This document shows positions 8,775 to 17,756 of a DNA stretch of 64,000 nucleotides, piece by piece; the first letter of the stretch is position 1; every line of letters begins with the position of its first letter. The stretch comes from Pollutimonas sp963706785. GTDB taxonomy: Bacteria > Pseudomonadota > Gammaproteobacteria > Burkholderiales > Burkholderiaceae_B. Under the pieces are notes generated by a model. That model did not search any database and was not told the origin of the DNA. It worked only from the letters and a program-made list of their open reading frames with translations. The stretch lies in NCBI GenBank assembly GCA_963706785.1, contig CAVPNJ010000002.1:868001-932000 (forward strand), written 5' to 3'. A program made the position numbers and the translations under genes.

Positions 8775-8978
8775 TTAGCCCTGCATGCGTTGTTGTCGCC
8801 GCCTTTTGCTTTTATTCTTCGATGGCGCCGTCGGCGGCATGTTTCGCCTGATATATTCTGCACGCGCTCGCTCTTGGGCGGCGGCGCGCGTCGCGCGGCT
8901 TTTTACAATAAACCTGGAAACAATAAAGGCTATCGCGAACGCCGCGATAAGTATGAGACCGCTGGACAAACTTACCAT
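8775..8978 (-). CDS. Small single-span membrane protein, unknown function
   Basis: A 67-residue protein. Residues about 5-25 (SSGLILIAAFAIAFIVSRFIV) form one predicted transmembrane helix. The rest is strongly basic and ends with a KNKSKRRRQQR tract, so it is probably a cytoplasmic, nucleic-acid- or lipid-contacting tail. GGAG lies six bases before the ATG, which supports translation. No family is recognised. It sits between a sugar dehydrogenase and a DsbA-like gene and may be its own unit. Confidence 0.6.
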   Translation of the reverse strand: MVSLSSGLILIAAFAIAFIVSRFIVKSRATRAAAQERARAEYIRRNMPPTAPSKNKSKRRRQQRMQG

Positions 8979-9026
8979 TTACCACTCCACATCCGTTCAC
9001 GGCATCGCAATTCGTATGCCTGAACG

Positions 9027-9677
9027 CTAAACCATTTTACCTGCGACCTGACGCAGTGCGTGCTCGAATGCGTCGGGCGCTTGCCCGCCTAGGATAAGAT
9101 GCCGATCGTTCATGATAATGGCCGGGACGGAATTTATCCCTTGCTCTACATAGTAACGTTCAAGCTCACGGACTTCAGCGGCATACTCATCGGAATAAAG
9201 GATTTCATGAGCGCGCTGAGCATCGAGCCCCGATTCGCTGCACAGCCTGACGAGCAGCTCATTCGCGCTGGGATTCTCGCCATCAGTGAAGTATGCCTTC
9301 AGCAGTGCATGCTTTAGTGCTAGCTGCTTCCCTTCAAGGCCGGCCCAATGCAGGAGTCGATGCGCATTGAATGTGTTGTACGTGCGCGTACGCTTATCCA
9401 TATTGAACGTGAAGCCAACCTCGCGGCCTCGCGCCGTGATCGCCTCGCCATTAAGCCGCACTTGTTCCGGCGTCATTCCGTACTTGCGTGAAAGACGCTC
9501 CACCGTGTCCTGCCCCTCCGCGGGCATATCAGGATTCAGTTCGAAGGGCTGGAGATGAATCTGGACCTGGATCTCGCCGGCGAGCCTCGCCAACGCGAGT
9601 TCTAGAGAATACAGGCCCACGGCGCACCAGGGACAGGAAACATCAGAGACAAAATCGATCTTTATTTGCGCAGTCAT
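9027..9677 (-). CDS. DsbA-family thiol-disulfide oxidoreductase (FrnE-like)
   Basis: A 216-residue thioredoxin-fold protein without a signal peptide. VSDVSCPWCAVG near residue 10 supplies the CPWC redox pair. SVPAIIMNDRHLILGGQ near 185 contains the cis-proline loop. The intervening helical insert, with NTFNAHRLLHWA, is typical of the FrnE branch of cytoplasmic DsbA-like proteins (PF01323), linked to oxidative-stress disulfide chemistry. The same fold includes 2-hydroxychromene-2-carboxylate isomerases, but those lack the CxxC, so an oxidoreductase is more likely. The substrate is unknown. Confidence 0.88.
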   Translation of the reverse strand: MTAQIKIDFVSDVSCPWCAVGLYSLELALARLAGEIQVQIHLQPFELNPDMPAEGQDTVERLSRKYGMTPEQVRLNGEAITARGREVGFTFNMDKRTRTYNTFNAHRLLHWAGLEGKQLALKHALLKAYFTDGENPSANELLVRLCSESGLDAQRAHEILYSDEYAAEVRELERYYVEQGINSVPAIIMNDRHLILGGQAPDAFEHALRQVAGKMV

Positions 9678-10054
9678 GGCATGTATTCGGTATTCAAAAA
9701 GTTCGCTTATTTACTGCCGTTTTTTTCGACACTGGAATAGGACGTGTTGATACGAAGCAAGGCAGGCGAATCGTCAGCCTTGGAACATAGACCCGCATTG
9801 TAAGGCCTGGCCCCGCTTCGATGCCATAGGCCCGGCGATACGACGCTGCAGGCCAGACGGGGATTTATCCTAGGCCGGACGTTATTGACATATTCCGAAA
9901 AGAGAATACCATTCACAAACCGGAATACATTTGCGATTTAGAGTGACGGGCCGTTCTTGATAACACTTTGAAGCCTGTCTTCCAAGCGATCTTGCTGGAA
10001 GGCCAGCGGACGAGCCAGTACCAAAGATAAATACAATCATTCAGGAGACATTCC
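9678..10054. other. Intergenic region upstream of second Bug receptor
   Basis: No coding sequence is convincing in these 377 bases. An open frame of about 70 codons on the minus strand (9707-9916) has no family resemblance. The stretch carries a plausible promoter for the downstream Bug gene (listed separately) and ends with AGGAGA before its GTG start. Confidence 0.5.
9885..9912 (+). promoter_or_regulatory. Candidate sigma70 promoter for Bug gene
   Basis: TTGACA at 9885-9890 matches the -35 consensus. TACCAT at 9907-9912, 16 bases further on, matches four of six -10 positions. The distance to the GTG at 10055 leaves a leader of about 135 bases. Confidence 0.35.
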
Positions 10055-11041
10055 GTGAGACTCTCATTCCTGCAGAACAATCTGAAGTCATTTGCCGCGG
10101 TGGTCGGTACCGCCCTACTGCTAGGCAGCTACAGCGCGCAGGCCGCCTACCCGGATCACGCAATTAAGATCGTGGTTCCCTACAACGCCGGCGGCGGCAC
10201 CGACGTGCTAAGCCGGGCCGTGGCGGCGGGCGTAAGCAAAGTTCTAAAGAATACGGTCATTGTCGACAACCGGCCAGGCGCCAGCGGAATGATAGGTTCC
10301 GATCTCGTGGCCCGGGCAGCGCCCGACGGCTATACGCTGGTGATGACAGCGGCCGATACTCACACCATCAACCCTCACGTCTATCCTAAAATTTCCTACG
10401 ACGCGCGTAAAGATTTCGTGGCGGTGGCCCAAGTGGGCTATTTGCCTTACGCTTTAATCGTCAACCCCAAGCTGGGCGTAAGTACTGTCAAAGAATATAT
10501 CGCTTTGGCAAAGAAGAATCCTGGCAAGCTGACCTATGCGTCATGGGGCGTAGGCAGCTCAAGCCATGTAGCCATGGAGATGTTGAATGTCGGCCAAGCG
10601 CTAGACGTACTACACGTGCCGTTCACCGGAGCGGCGCCAGCCATGACGGCGATCATGGGCGGACAGGTCGATGCGTTGTTTGTACCGCTAAGCTTGGCCA
10701 AGCCTAACGCGGATGCTGCCAAGGTAAGGCTGCTTGGCCTGGCGGCACCCAAGCGATTTGGCGGTGCACCCGATGTTCCGACGCTTACCGAGCAAGGTGT
10801 CGATGTTATTGCCGCACCTTGGATCGGCATTCTGGCGCCGGCCCGAACGCCGCAAAAGGCGCTTGATACATTCGCCGATGCCGTCGCGCAGGCCGTAAAG
10901 ACTGACGAAGTGGTGAAGGCATTGACGGTCGGTGGCCTTGAAATCAACGTTCGAAACAGCAAGGACTTCGCGACATTCTTAATCGACGACTACACGCTTT
11001 GGGGCGATACAGTGAAAGCGGCTAATATTAGGGCCGAATAG
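10055..11041 (+). CDS. Bug family periplasmic receptor (TctC-like), second copy
   Basis: A 328-residue protein with a signal peptide whose hydrophobic core is FAAVVGTALLLGSYSAQA, cleaved before AYPDHAIKIVVPYNAGGGTD. VDNRPGASGMIGSD and AAPDGYTLVM are Bug ligand-loop motifs. It starts at GTG, with AGGAGA seven bases upstream. The protein clearly differs in sequence from the Bug protein at 1511-2494, so it is a paralogue with probably another ligand. An IclR regulator follows in the same direction, a common local regulatory pairing in this group. No TctA or TctB genes are present. Confidence 0.93.
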   Translation: MRLSFLQNNLKSFAAVVGTALLLGSYSAQAAYPDHAIKIVVPYNAGGGTDVLSRAVAAGVSKVLKNTVIVDNRPGASGMIGSDLVARAAPDGYTLVMTAADTHTINPHVYPKISYDARKDFVAVAQVGYLPYALIVNPKLGVSTVKEYIALAKKNPGKLTYASWGVGSSSHVAMEMLNVGQALDVLHVPFTGAAPAMTAIMGGQVDALFVPLSLAKPNADAAKVRLLGLAAPKRFGGAPDVPTLTEQGVDVIAAPWIGILAPARTPQKALDTFADAVAQAVKTDEVVKALTVGGLEINVRNSKDFATFLIDDYTLWGDTVKAANIRAE

Positions 11042-11052
11042 CTGAGGCGGCT

Positions 11053-11070
11053 AGCCAGTGTTCTGGCTTT
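11053..11070 (+). terminator. Weak stem-loop after Bug gene
   Basis: AGCCAG and CTGGCT form a six-pair stem around TGTT, followed only by TT. It lies 12 bases after the Bug stop codon. It may be a weak terminator or a processing hairpin before the IclR gene. Confidence 0.3.
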
Positions 11071-11097
11071 AGCCCGTGCCGCCCGGCAGCAAGCAAG

Positions 11098-11931
11098 GTG
11101 TCTATTCCAGTGAAAGATCTGTCGACCGCAGAAACCGCTACCCGACCCGACGAGACCACTCGTTCGCCTCTGCGCACGATGCAGATTCTGTACGAACTGT
11201 CCTGCGGTCGGTCGGCGATTTCTCTGGCCGACCTAAGCGTGCGGCTTAGCCTTCCCAAAACCAGCCTTTTCCGACTCATGAAAACCCTTGAGTCGGGCGC
11301 TTACGTGACCGCGGTACCGGGCGGCTATAAGATGGGTCCTGCAACCTTGAAACTAGGCGCGGCTATCATCCAAAATCGCGAGTTTCCGAACTGCGCCGTG
11401 CCTGTCATGCAACACATCTCCGAAAATTGCGGGGAAACCATTATCTTGGGGACGTTAACTGACAACCGCCACGAGGTTGTATACGCAGAAGTGGTCGACG
11501 CAACCAATCCATTGCGCTTCAGCAGTAAAGCAGGCAGCACCAATCCGCTTTATGGATCGGCAAGCGGACAAATTCTTCTGGCCTACATGACAGACGACGA
11601 ACTGAACGCTTACCTTGGCTCAGTCAAGTTGGTGAAGCACGCTCCGGGTACGATCGAAACCGTCGAAGTATTACTCGCGAAGCTGGCCGAAATCCGCGCC
11701 ACAGGTATTTCTTCTAGTCTTGAGGGATTGGTTGAAGGCGTGTTTTCAATCGCCGCGCCCGTGATGGATATGACCGGCAAGATTGTCGCCGGCCTGTCCA
11801 TCTCGGCTCCAAGCAGCCGTGCCTTGCGACAAAAGGTCAAGCTCAAAAAACTTGCCTTGCTAGGAGGTGAAGAAATATCGAGAATTCTGGGATACGCAGG
11901 CTCCTATCCCCTGCCCGAACCAGCACAATAG
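11098..11931 (+). CDS. IclR family transcriptional regulator
   Basis: A 277-residue regulator. An N-terminal winged helix-turn-helix covers about residues 22-85 (RTMQILYELSCGRSAISLADLSVR and KTSLFRLMKTLESGAYV). The C-terminal IclR effector domain shows YGSASGQILLAYM and SIAAPVMDMTGKIVAGLSIS. IclR proteins usually control adjacent catabolic or transport genes in response to an aromatic or organic acid. The start is uncertain: GTG 11098 is the longest, and GTG 11110 or ATG 11179 are alternatives, none with a strong ribosome site. Likely targets are the Bug gene upstream and the ridA gene downstream. Confidence 0.9.
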   Translation: MSIPVKDLSTAETATRPDETTRSPLRTMQILYELSCGRSAISLADLSVRLSLPKTSLFRLMKTLESGAYVTAVPGGYKMGPATLKLGAAIIQNREFPNCAVPVMQHISENCGETIILGTLTDNRHEVVYAEVVDATNPLRFSSKAGSTNPLYGSASGQILLAYMTDDELNAYLGSVKLVKHAPGTIETVEVLLAKLAEIRATGISSSLEGLVEGVFSIAAPVMDMTGKIVAGLSISAPSSRALRQKVKLKKLALLGGEEISRILGYAGSYPLPEPAQ

Positions 11932-11993
11932 CGCGTTGATCGGCTACATAATCTTCGCCATTCCCATAACGCCAATCGACAAATCAAAAAAAC

Positions 11994-12347
11994 ATGGATA
12001 TCGTTTATAAGAATTCCGAAAACTTGAAGCATCGTTCCGATACCGTTATTCACAATGGCATTGCCTACATGTCCGGTGCGATACCTTGGGACAGCTCGAC
12101 CGATATCGCGACTCAGGCGCAGCAGGTGCTAGCGCAACTCGACGAGCGCCTGGCCGAAGCTGGCAGCAGCAAAGACAAGATTCTTTCGGCAACCATATGG
12201 ATGCTGGATGTGAACCGAGATGTAGCTGCATTTAATACGGTATGGAACGAATGGGTCGTCCCCGGTCGCGCACCTGCCCGGTCTTGCATCCAAGCCGTGA
12301 TACAACGTGGCGTATTGCTGGAAATCGCCGTCATTGCAGCAATTTGA
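11994..12347 (+). CDS. RidA family protein (reactive enamine/imine deaminase or relative)
   Basis: A 117-residue protein with the YjgF/RidA layout. GIAYMSGAIPWD near residue 22 and PARSCIQAVIQRG near 95 are visible, the latter holding the conserved arginine used by RidA proteins to bind the enamine or 2-oxo acid carboxylate. RidA paralogues next to catabolic regulators often act on a pathway intermediate and not in general enamine clearance. It follows the IclR gene by 62 bases in the same direction. No strong ribosome site is seen. Confidence 0.88.
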   Translation: MDIVYKNSENLKHRSDTVIHNGIAYMSGAIPWDSSTDIATQAQQVLAQLDERLAEAGSSKDKILSATIWMLDVNRDVAAFNTVWNEWVVPGRAPARSCIQAVIQRGVLLEIAVIAAI

Positions 12348-12396
12348 CGCCCTTTCCGTTTGCTATCTGAATTCGTCTCACATACTGAGAACTCTT

Positions 12397-13203
12397 ATGA
12401 ACCAGAAAGGCGGCGGCACAATTCGAGTCGGCATTGGCGGATGGACCTATGAACCATGGCGAGGCACCTTTTATCCTGAAAAGCATCCTCAGAAGCGCGA
12501 GCTTGAATACGCCAGCCGACAGCTCACTTCGATAGAGATCAACAGTACCTACTATGGCGCTCAGAAGCCGGAGAGCTTCGCCAAATGGTACGAACAAACA
12601 CCCGACAGTTTCGTCTTCTCGGTAAAGGCGCCGCGGTATGCGACGCATCGAAAGGTGCTCGCCGACGCTGAAAAAACGATAGACCGCTTCCTGACCGGCG
12701 GCTTAACACAGCTAAAACACAAGCTCGGTCCCATCAACTGGCAGTTCATGCCAAGCAAAGTGTTTGATGCCGACGATTTCGAGGCCTTCTTCAAATTGCT
12801 TCCACCCAGCATCAATGGCCTGTCTCTGCGGCATGCGGTAGAAGTGCGTCACGAGAGCTTTCAAACCGGCGAATTCATTGCCCTCGCCCGAGAGTATGGC
12901 GTTGCTGTGGTAATGGGCGCTGATTCAGAGTACCCGTTCATCGCGGACATTACCGCGCCGTTCGTCTATATCAGGTTGATGGGGACCCAGGAAGGCGAAC
13001 CACTGGGTTATCCTGCGGCCACCCTCGCGCTTTGGGCCAAGCGTGCAAAAACCTGGGCCAAAGGCGCGACGCCAAGCGGCCTGCCCCATCTCGCACCAGC
13101 CTTGTCAGCTACCGGGAAGCGCGATGTTTTTCTTTATGTGATCAGCGGGAATAAGGTCTCGAATCCCGGCACGGCGATGTCGCTTATCGCGAGCATCGCC
13201 TAA
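12397..13203 (+). CDS. DUF72 family protein
   Basis: A 268-residue TIM-barrel-like protein of the DUF72 (YecE) family. VGIGGWTYEPWRGTFYP at the N-terminus, EINSTYYGAQKPESFAKW near residue 50 and FSVKAPRYATH near 80 are the family signature. Biochemical function is not established for the family. The frame is open from 12307, but the ATG at 12397 gives the usual N-terminus and avoids overlapping ridA. It probably has its own promoter in the short gap. Confidence 0.88.
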   Translation: MNQKGGGTIRVGIGGWTYEPWRGTFYPEKHPQKRELEYASRQLTSIEINSTYYGAQKPESFAKWYEQTPDSFVFSVKAPRYATHRKVLADAEKTIDRFLTGGLTQLKHKLGPINWQFMPSKVFDADDFEAFFKLLPPSINGLSLRHAVEVRHESFQTGEFIALAREYGVAVVMGADSEYPFIADITAPFVYIRLMGTQEGEPLGYPAATLALWAKRAKTWAKGATPSGLPHLAPALSATGKRDVFLYVISGNKVSNPGTAMSLIASIA

Positions 13204-13282
13204 ACGGTGCGTGGCATTGACACAAAACCGCAGCGCAGCGAGACAGCCCTAGGCGGCGCACCCGACACCTGATTAGCGTGGG

Positions 13283-14869
13283 TTACTCCCATTCGATCGT
13301 CGCGGGCGGCTTGCTCGAGACGTCGTAAGTGACTCGGTTAATTCCGCGGACCTCATTGATTATGCGAGACGACACTTTTTTGAGTAGCGCATAAGGCAGC
13401 TCTGCCCAATCGGCAGTCATAAAATCGGACGTTTGCACCGCCCGCAAGGCCACCACGTAATCATAGGTGCGCCCGTCGCCCATTACGCCTACCGACTTCA
13501 CCGGCAGGAATACGGCAAATGCCTGCGAGGTTAAGTCGTACCAGCTTTTGCCGCTGACTGTGTCTATGGTCTTGCGAAGCTCTTCGATAAAGATAGCATC
13601 GGCTCTACGCAATAAATCGGCATATTCGTGTTTGACTTCGCCCAGGATGCGAACACCCAGGCCTGGGCCGGGGAAAGGATGCCGATATACCATCGCGGGC
13701 GGAAGTCCCAGAGCGATACCCAGCTTGCGGACCTCGTCTTTGAACAGTTCGCGCAAAGGTTCGAGTAACTTCAGGTTCAGTGTGTCGGGTAAGCCACCTA
13801 CGTTATGGTGCGACTTGATAGCCACGGCTTTGCCGGTTTTTGCGCCTGCCGATTCAATAACATCCGGGTAAATGGTGCCTTGTGCAAGCCAGCGCGCATT
13901 GGCGAGTTTGCCCGCTTCGGACTGAAACACCTCGACGAATTCTTTTCCTATGACCTTGCGCTTGGCTTCGGGATCGCTGACGCCCTGCAGCTTGCCAAAG
14001 AACTGGTCGGTGGCGTCGACATGAATAACCTTGATGCCAAAATGATCGGCGAAGGTTTCCATGACTTGCTTAGCTTCATTCAAGCGCAGCAAACCATGGT
14101 CTACGAAAACGCAGGTAAGCTGGTCGCCGATTGCCTTGTGAATAAGCGCGGCAGCCACTGATGAGTCGACCCCGCCAGACAGGCCCAGAATGACCTCGTC
14201 GCTGCCGACCTGAGCGCGGATATGTGCAACCGCCTCGGCCACGTAGTCGGGCATATTCCAATCGCGATTGCAGCCGCAGATTTCAGTGACGAAGCGAGCC
14301 AATATGGCTTCGCCTTGTGTGGTATGGGTGACCTCGGGATGGAATTGCACGCCGTAAAACCCGCGCTTTTCGTCGGCCATGCCTGCCACCGGACACGATG
14401 GCGTGGAGGCCATGAGCTTGAATCCCGGAGGAAGCGCAGTGACCTTGTCACCGTGACTCATCCATACTTTCAGCATTCCGTGGCCTTCGACCGTAGTGAA
14501 GTCCTCGAGGCCATCAAGTAATTTCGTATGCCCGTGCGCACGTACTTCGGCATAACCGAATTCCCTATGATCGGACCATTCGACCTTGCCGCCCAACTGG
14601 ATTGCCATTGACTGCATGCCGTAGCATATGCCTAGCACCGGTACGCCAGCTTCGAATACCCTGGCCGGCACCTTGAGTGATTCCTCGTGGTAGGCGGAAG
14701 CATGGCTGCCAGACAAAATTATGCCTTTCAAACCCTCGAAGCCCTCGATGAAGGCATCATCAACGTCACCCGGGTGAATTTCGCAATAGACGCCGGCCTC
14801 GCGGACGCGCCGGGCAATAAGTTGAGTGACTTGTGAACCGTAATCGAGAATAAGAACGCGCTGATGCAT
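13283..14869 (-). CDS. guaA: GMP synthase (glutamine-hydrolysing)
   Basis: A 528-residue protein converting XMP to GMP with glutamine and ATP. The class-I glutamine amidotransferase domain occupies about residues 1-200, with the nucleophile in GICYGMQ and the His/Glu pair in FHPEVTH. An ATP-pyrophosphatase domain follows with the P-loop GLSGGVDSSVAA. The C-terminal dimerisation domain ends TYDVSSKPPATIEWE, the canonical GuaA end. It is separated from guaB by a gene on the other strand, so it needs its own promoter in 14870-14978. Confidence 0.98.
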   Translation of the reverse strand: MHQRVLILDYGSQVTQLIARRVREAGVYCEIHPGDVDDAFIEGFEGLKGIILSGSHASAYHEESLKVPARVFEAGVPVLGICYGMQSMAIQLGGKVEWSDHREFGYAEVRAHGHTKLLDGLEDFTTVEGHGMLKVWMSHGDKVTALPPGFKLMASTPSCPVAGMADEKRGFYGVQFHPEVTHTTQGEAILARFVTEICGCNRDWNMPDYVAEAVAHIRAQVGSDEVILGLSGGVDSSVAAALIHKAIGDQLTCVFVDHGLLRLNEAKQVMETFADHFGIKVIHVDATDQFFGKLQGVSDPEAKRKVIGKEFVEVFQSEAGKLANARWLAQGTIYPDVIESAGAKTGKAVAIKSHHNVGGLPDTLNLKLLEPLRELFKDEVRKLGIALGLPPAMVYRHPFPGPGLGVRILGEVKHEYADLLRRADAIFIEELRKTIDTVSGKSWYDLTSQAFAVFLPVKSVGVMGDGRTYDYVVALRAVQTSDFMTADWAELPYALLKKVSSRIINEVRGINRVTYDVSSKPPATIEWE

Positions 14870-14978
14870 GGCAGAAAACAGGAAAAAGAAAGCAAGGCAT
14901 TAATGTAACGTATTGAGGCCGGTTTCGCTGGCGGTTATGGCCCAATACGGCTACAGTTTCGTGTAACAAGGAACCCAT

Positions 14979-16139
14979 ATGCAATCCAGGCAGTCGGCTG
15001 TCTTAATTTCGTTCTCCGGTTTTGTCGCGTTGGCCGTCGCCATGGGCATTGGGCGTTTTGCTTTTACCCCCATGCTTCCCCTGATGCAAACCGACTCAGG
15101 GCTGAGTCTCGCACAGGGGGGCTGGCTTGCCAGCGCTAATTACCTGGGTTATCTGGCCGGAGCCTTGCTGGCCGTGCGGCTACCGTGGCCGGCAACCGTA
15201 CCTCTGCAGGCAGGATTGATTCTGGTGGTAGCGACAACAGCACTGATGGGCATCACTCAAAGCTGGTCAAGCTGGCTGGTCTGGCGGTTTATTGCCGGGA
15301 TGAGCAGTGCTTGGGTGCTGGTCAGTACCTCGTCGCTCTGCCTTTCCCGGCTGGCAGCGCTGGGTCATCCGCAACGCGCCGGGATGGTATTTTCAGGGGT
15401 CGGATGCGGCATTGCAGCAGCAGGATTGCTATGCATGGCAATGAGCATTGCCGCTGTACCCTCCGCCTATGCATGGTTGCTATTAGGCGCAGTGGCATTG
15501 CTTGGAACGTTGAATGCCAGCAGCTTATGGAAAGGCGTAGCTATTCCGCCCTCCCCTCCAACGGCTCCAGCATCACCTGGCTTGATATCCACTCCGGCGA
15601 GCGCACGCTGGCTACTAATCTGCTGCTATGGTTTGTTCGGATTCGGCTATATATTGCCCGCCACATTCCTTCCAGCGCAAGCCAGGCTTCTGGTGGAAGA
15701 TCCTGCGCTTTTCGGACTTGCGTGGCCGATATTCGGTCTCGCGGCCGCCGCCTCGACGCTGGTGGCCGGACGACTGGCGACCATGTTCCCGCGCCGCAAG
15801 GTATGGGCAGGGGCTCAGGTGATCATGGCGGGGGGCGTACTGCTTCCGGTGATATGGCCCAGCTTATCGGCTATCGCGCTGGCTGCCATATGCATTGGGG
15901 GGACGTTTATGGTCATTACGATGCTGGGCATGCAGGAAGCGCAGGCCGTGGGCGGGCCCGCCGGCGCACGTCGGCTGATGGGCGCGCTGACGGCATCATT
16001 TGCCGCCGGACAACTCGCGGGACCGATCTTTTTTAGCCTGACACACACGTATTTCGCAGCAGATCTTAGCGTCGCCCTGGGGCTGGCCGCAGCCGGCCTG
16101 GTGCTTAGCAGCGCATTACTATTAAAAAAGGCGCCGTAG
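14979..16139 (+). CDS. MFS transporter, YbfB/YjiJ family
   Basis: A 386-residue, very hydrophobic protein with about 12 predicted membrane spans. GFVALAVAMGIGRFAFTPML at the N-terminus and LSLAQGGWLASANYLGYLAG are typical of the YbfB/YjiJ branch of the major facilitator superfamily. The substrate is unknown. It lies between guaB and guaA on the opposite strand. AAGGA precedes the ATG. Its stop codon (TAG, 16137) falls in the loop of the hairpin that terminates guaB from the other side. Confidence 0.88.
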   Translation: MQSRQSAVLISFSGFVALAVAMGIGRFAFTPMLPLMQTDSGLSLAQGGWLASANYLGYLAGALLAVRLPWPATVPLQAGLILVVATTALMGITQSWSSWLVWRFIAGMSSAWVLVSTSSLCLSRLAALGHPQRAGMVFSGVGCGIAAAGLLCMAMSIAAVPSAYAWLLLGAVALLGTLNASSLWKGVAIPPSPPTAPASPGLISTPASARWLLICCYGLFGFGYILPATFLPAQARLLVEDPALFGLAWPIFGLAAAASTLVAGRLATMFPRRKVWAGAQVIMAGGVLLPVIWPSLSAIALAAICIGGTFMVITMLGMQEAQAVGGPAGARRLMGALTASFAAGQLAGPIFFSLTHTYFAADLSVALGLAAAGLVLSSALLLKKAP

Positions 16140-16146
16140 CGCCTTT
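16124..16146 (-). terminator. Terminator of guaB, overlapping the MFS gene stop
   Basis: AAAGGCGC and GCGCCTTT form a perfect eight-pair stem (16127-16134 and 16139-16146) around a CGTA loop. On the minus strand it is followed by a run of six T. On the plus strand only three T close the stem, so it may also end the MFS transcript, less efficiently. Confidence 0.8.
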
Positions 16147-16189
16147 CTGTAACGCAGCCGGGGTCGCAACCCCAGCCTGACGCATGTAC

Positions 16190-17650
16190 CTAATCAGCCC
16201 GATAGTTCGGCGCCTCTTTGGTAATTTGTACATCATGCACATGCGACTCGCGGATGCCTGCCGACGTAATTTCAACAAATTCGGCCTTGGTACGCATTTC
16301 CTCGATTGAGGCACAACCGCAATATCCCATCGAAGCGCGAATACCGCCCATTAACTGATAAATAATTGCGATAACGCTGCCCTTGTAAGGAACGCGGCCT
16401 TCGATGCCTTCTGGCACGAGCTTGTCGACATTATTGGCAGGATCCTGGAAATAACGGTCTGCCGAGCCGTCGGCCATGGCACCCAGGCTACCCATGCCGC
16501 GATAGGATTTGTAAGAACGGCCCTGGAATAATACGACTTCGCCCGGCGCTTCTTCGGTACCGGCGAACATACCGCCCATCATGCATGCCGACGCGCCTGC
16601 TGCAAGGGCTTTGGAGACGTCGCCCGAATAACGGATGCCGCCGTCGGCAATCAGCGGCACGCCCGTTCCTTCAAGTGCCTTTGAAACGTCGGCGATGGCA
16701 GTGATTTGAGGCACACCGACACCGGCGACAATACGCGTGGTGCAGATCGAGCCTGGACCGATACCGACTTTGACGCAATCGGCTCCGGCTTCAACCAAAG
16801 CCCTGGCGGCCGCCGCCGTGGCAATATTGCCGCCGATAACCTGAATTTTTGGATAGTTCTTTTTCACCCAACGCACGCGCTCGATGACACCTGCCGAATG
16901 GCCATGCGCCGTATCCACGACGATGACATCAACCCCGGCATTCGCCAGTTTTTCCACACGTTCTTCGGTGCCTTCGCCCACGCCCACCGCCGCGCCTACC
17001 CGCAACTGCCCTTGGCTGTCTTTCGATGCACTGGGATGTTCGGTGTTCTTGACGATGTCCTTGACGGTTGCCAAGCCGCGCAACTCGAATCTGTCGTTAA
17101 CGATAAGCACGCGTTCGAGCCGATGCTGATGCATGAGGGTTTGCGCTTCGTTAAGCGTGGCACCTTCTTTCATCGTGATCAGACGCTCTTGGGGCGTCAT
17201 GATGTCGCGCAATGGTAAATCAAGACGATCTTCAAAGCGCAGATCGCGATTGGTGACAATGCCGACCAGTTTGCCTGCTTCAACCACTGGCAAGCCCGAA
17301 AAACCATGCTGACGCTGCAATGCGATGGCATCGCGCACTTTCATGGTGGGGGTTACCGTTACCGGGTCGATAACAATGCCGAACTCGTGACGCTTGACGC
17401 GCGCAACCTCGCGAGCCTGTTCAGTAGCGGTGAGATTCTTGTGGACAATGCCAATTCCACCTTCCTGAGCCATGGCAATTGCCAGCCGGGACTCAGTCAC
17501 GGTATCCATGGCAGCAGAGACCAATGGAATATTTAGCGTGATATCGCGGGTAAAGCGAGTGGCTAAAGATACATCGCGAGGCAGTATTTCGGAATACGCA
17601 GGGACCAACAACACATCGTCGAAGGTGAGCGCTTTTTTGATTAGACGCAT
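16190..17650 (-). CDS. guaB: IMP dehydrogenase
   Basis: A 486-residue enzyme oxidising IMP to XMP with NAD, the committed step to GMP. The catalytic loop GPGSICTTRIVAGVG holds the active cysteine near residue 300. VIGGNIATAAAA and MGSLGAM belong to the barrel. Two CBS modules lie at about residues 92-210 (DPVTVTPTMKVRDAI and TPQERLITMKEGATL). The start MRLIKKALTFDDVLLVPAYS is canonical. It follows purL in the same direction, and a long stem-loop lies between them. Confidence 0.98.
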   Translation of the reverse strand: MRLIKKALTFDDVLLVPAYSEILPRDVSLATRFTRDITLNIPLVSAAMDTVTESRLAIAMAQEGGIGIVHKNLTATEQAREVARVKRHEFGIVIDPVTVTPTMKVRDAIALQRQHGFSGLPVVEAGKLVGIVTNRDLRFEDRLDLPLRDIMTPQERLITMKEGATLNEAQTLMHQHRLERVLIVNDRFELRGLATVKDIVKNTEHPSASKDSQGQLRVGAAVGVGEGTEERVEKLANAGVDVIVVDTAHGHSAGVIERVRWVKKNYPKIQVIGGNIATAAAARALVEAGADCVKVGIGPGSICTTRIVAGVGVPQITAIADVSKALEGTGVPLIADGGIRYSGDVSKALAAGASACMMGGMFAGTEEAPGEVVLFQGRSYKSYRGMGSLGAMADGSADRYFQDPANNVDKLVPEGIEGRVPYKGSVIAIIYQLMGGIRASMGYCGCASIEEMRTKAEFVEITSAGIRESHVHDVQITKEAPNYRAD

Positions 17651-17711
17651 AAAACAGCTCCGTGCAAAGCAAGATTATACGCGAACTTAGGGTCTTTACC
17701 TATCGCCGCTA

Positions 17712-17755
17712 TCGATCGCGGATCAGGCGCCCTGTCGCGCGTGATCCGCGATCGA
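17712..17755 (-). terminator. Long perfect inverted repeat between purL and guaB
   Basis: A 14-base arm (17712-17725) is perfectly complementary to 17742-17755 around a 16-base GC-rich loop. It starts one base after the purL stop codon. No T-run follows on the minus strand, so it may be a processing or stabilising hairpin, or part of guaB control, instead of a classical terminator. Confidence 0.5.
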
Positions 17756-17756
17756 A

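Noticed and set aside
9707..9916. 70-codon minus-strand frame upstream of the second Bug gene
   Set aside because: No conserved motif or ribosome site, and it lies in a probable promoter region.
10253..10264. TTGTCGACAA-like match near the start of the second Bug gene
   Set aside because: It lies inside codons for the conserved IVDNRPG motif and is explained by coding constraint.
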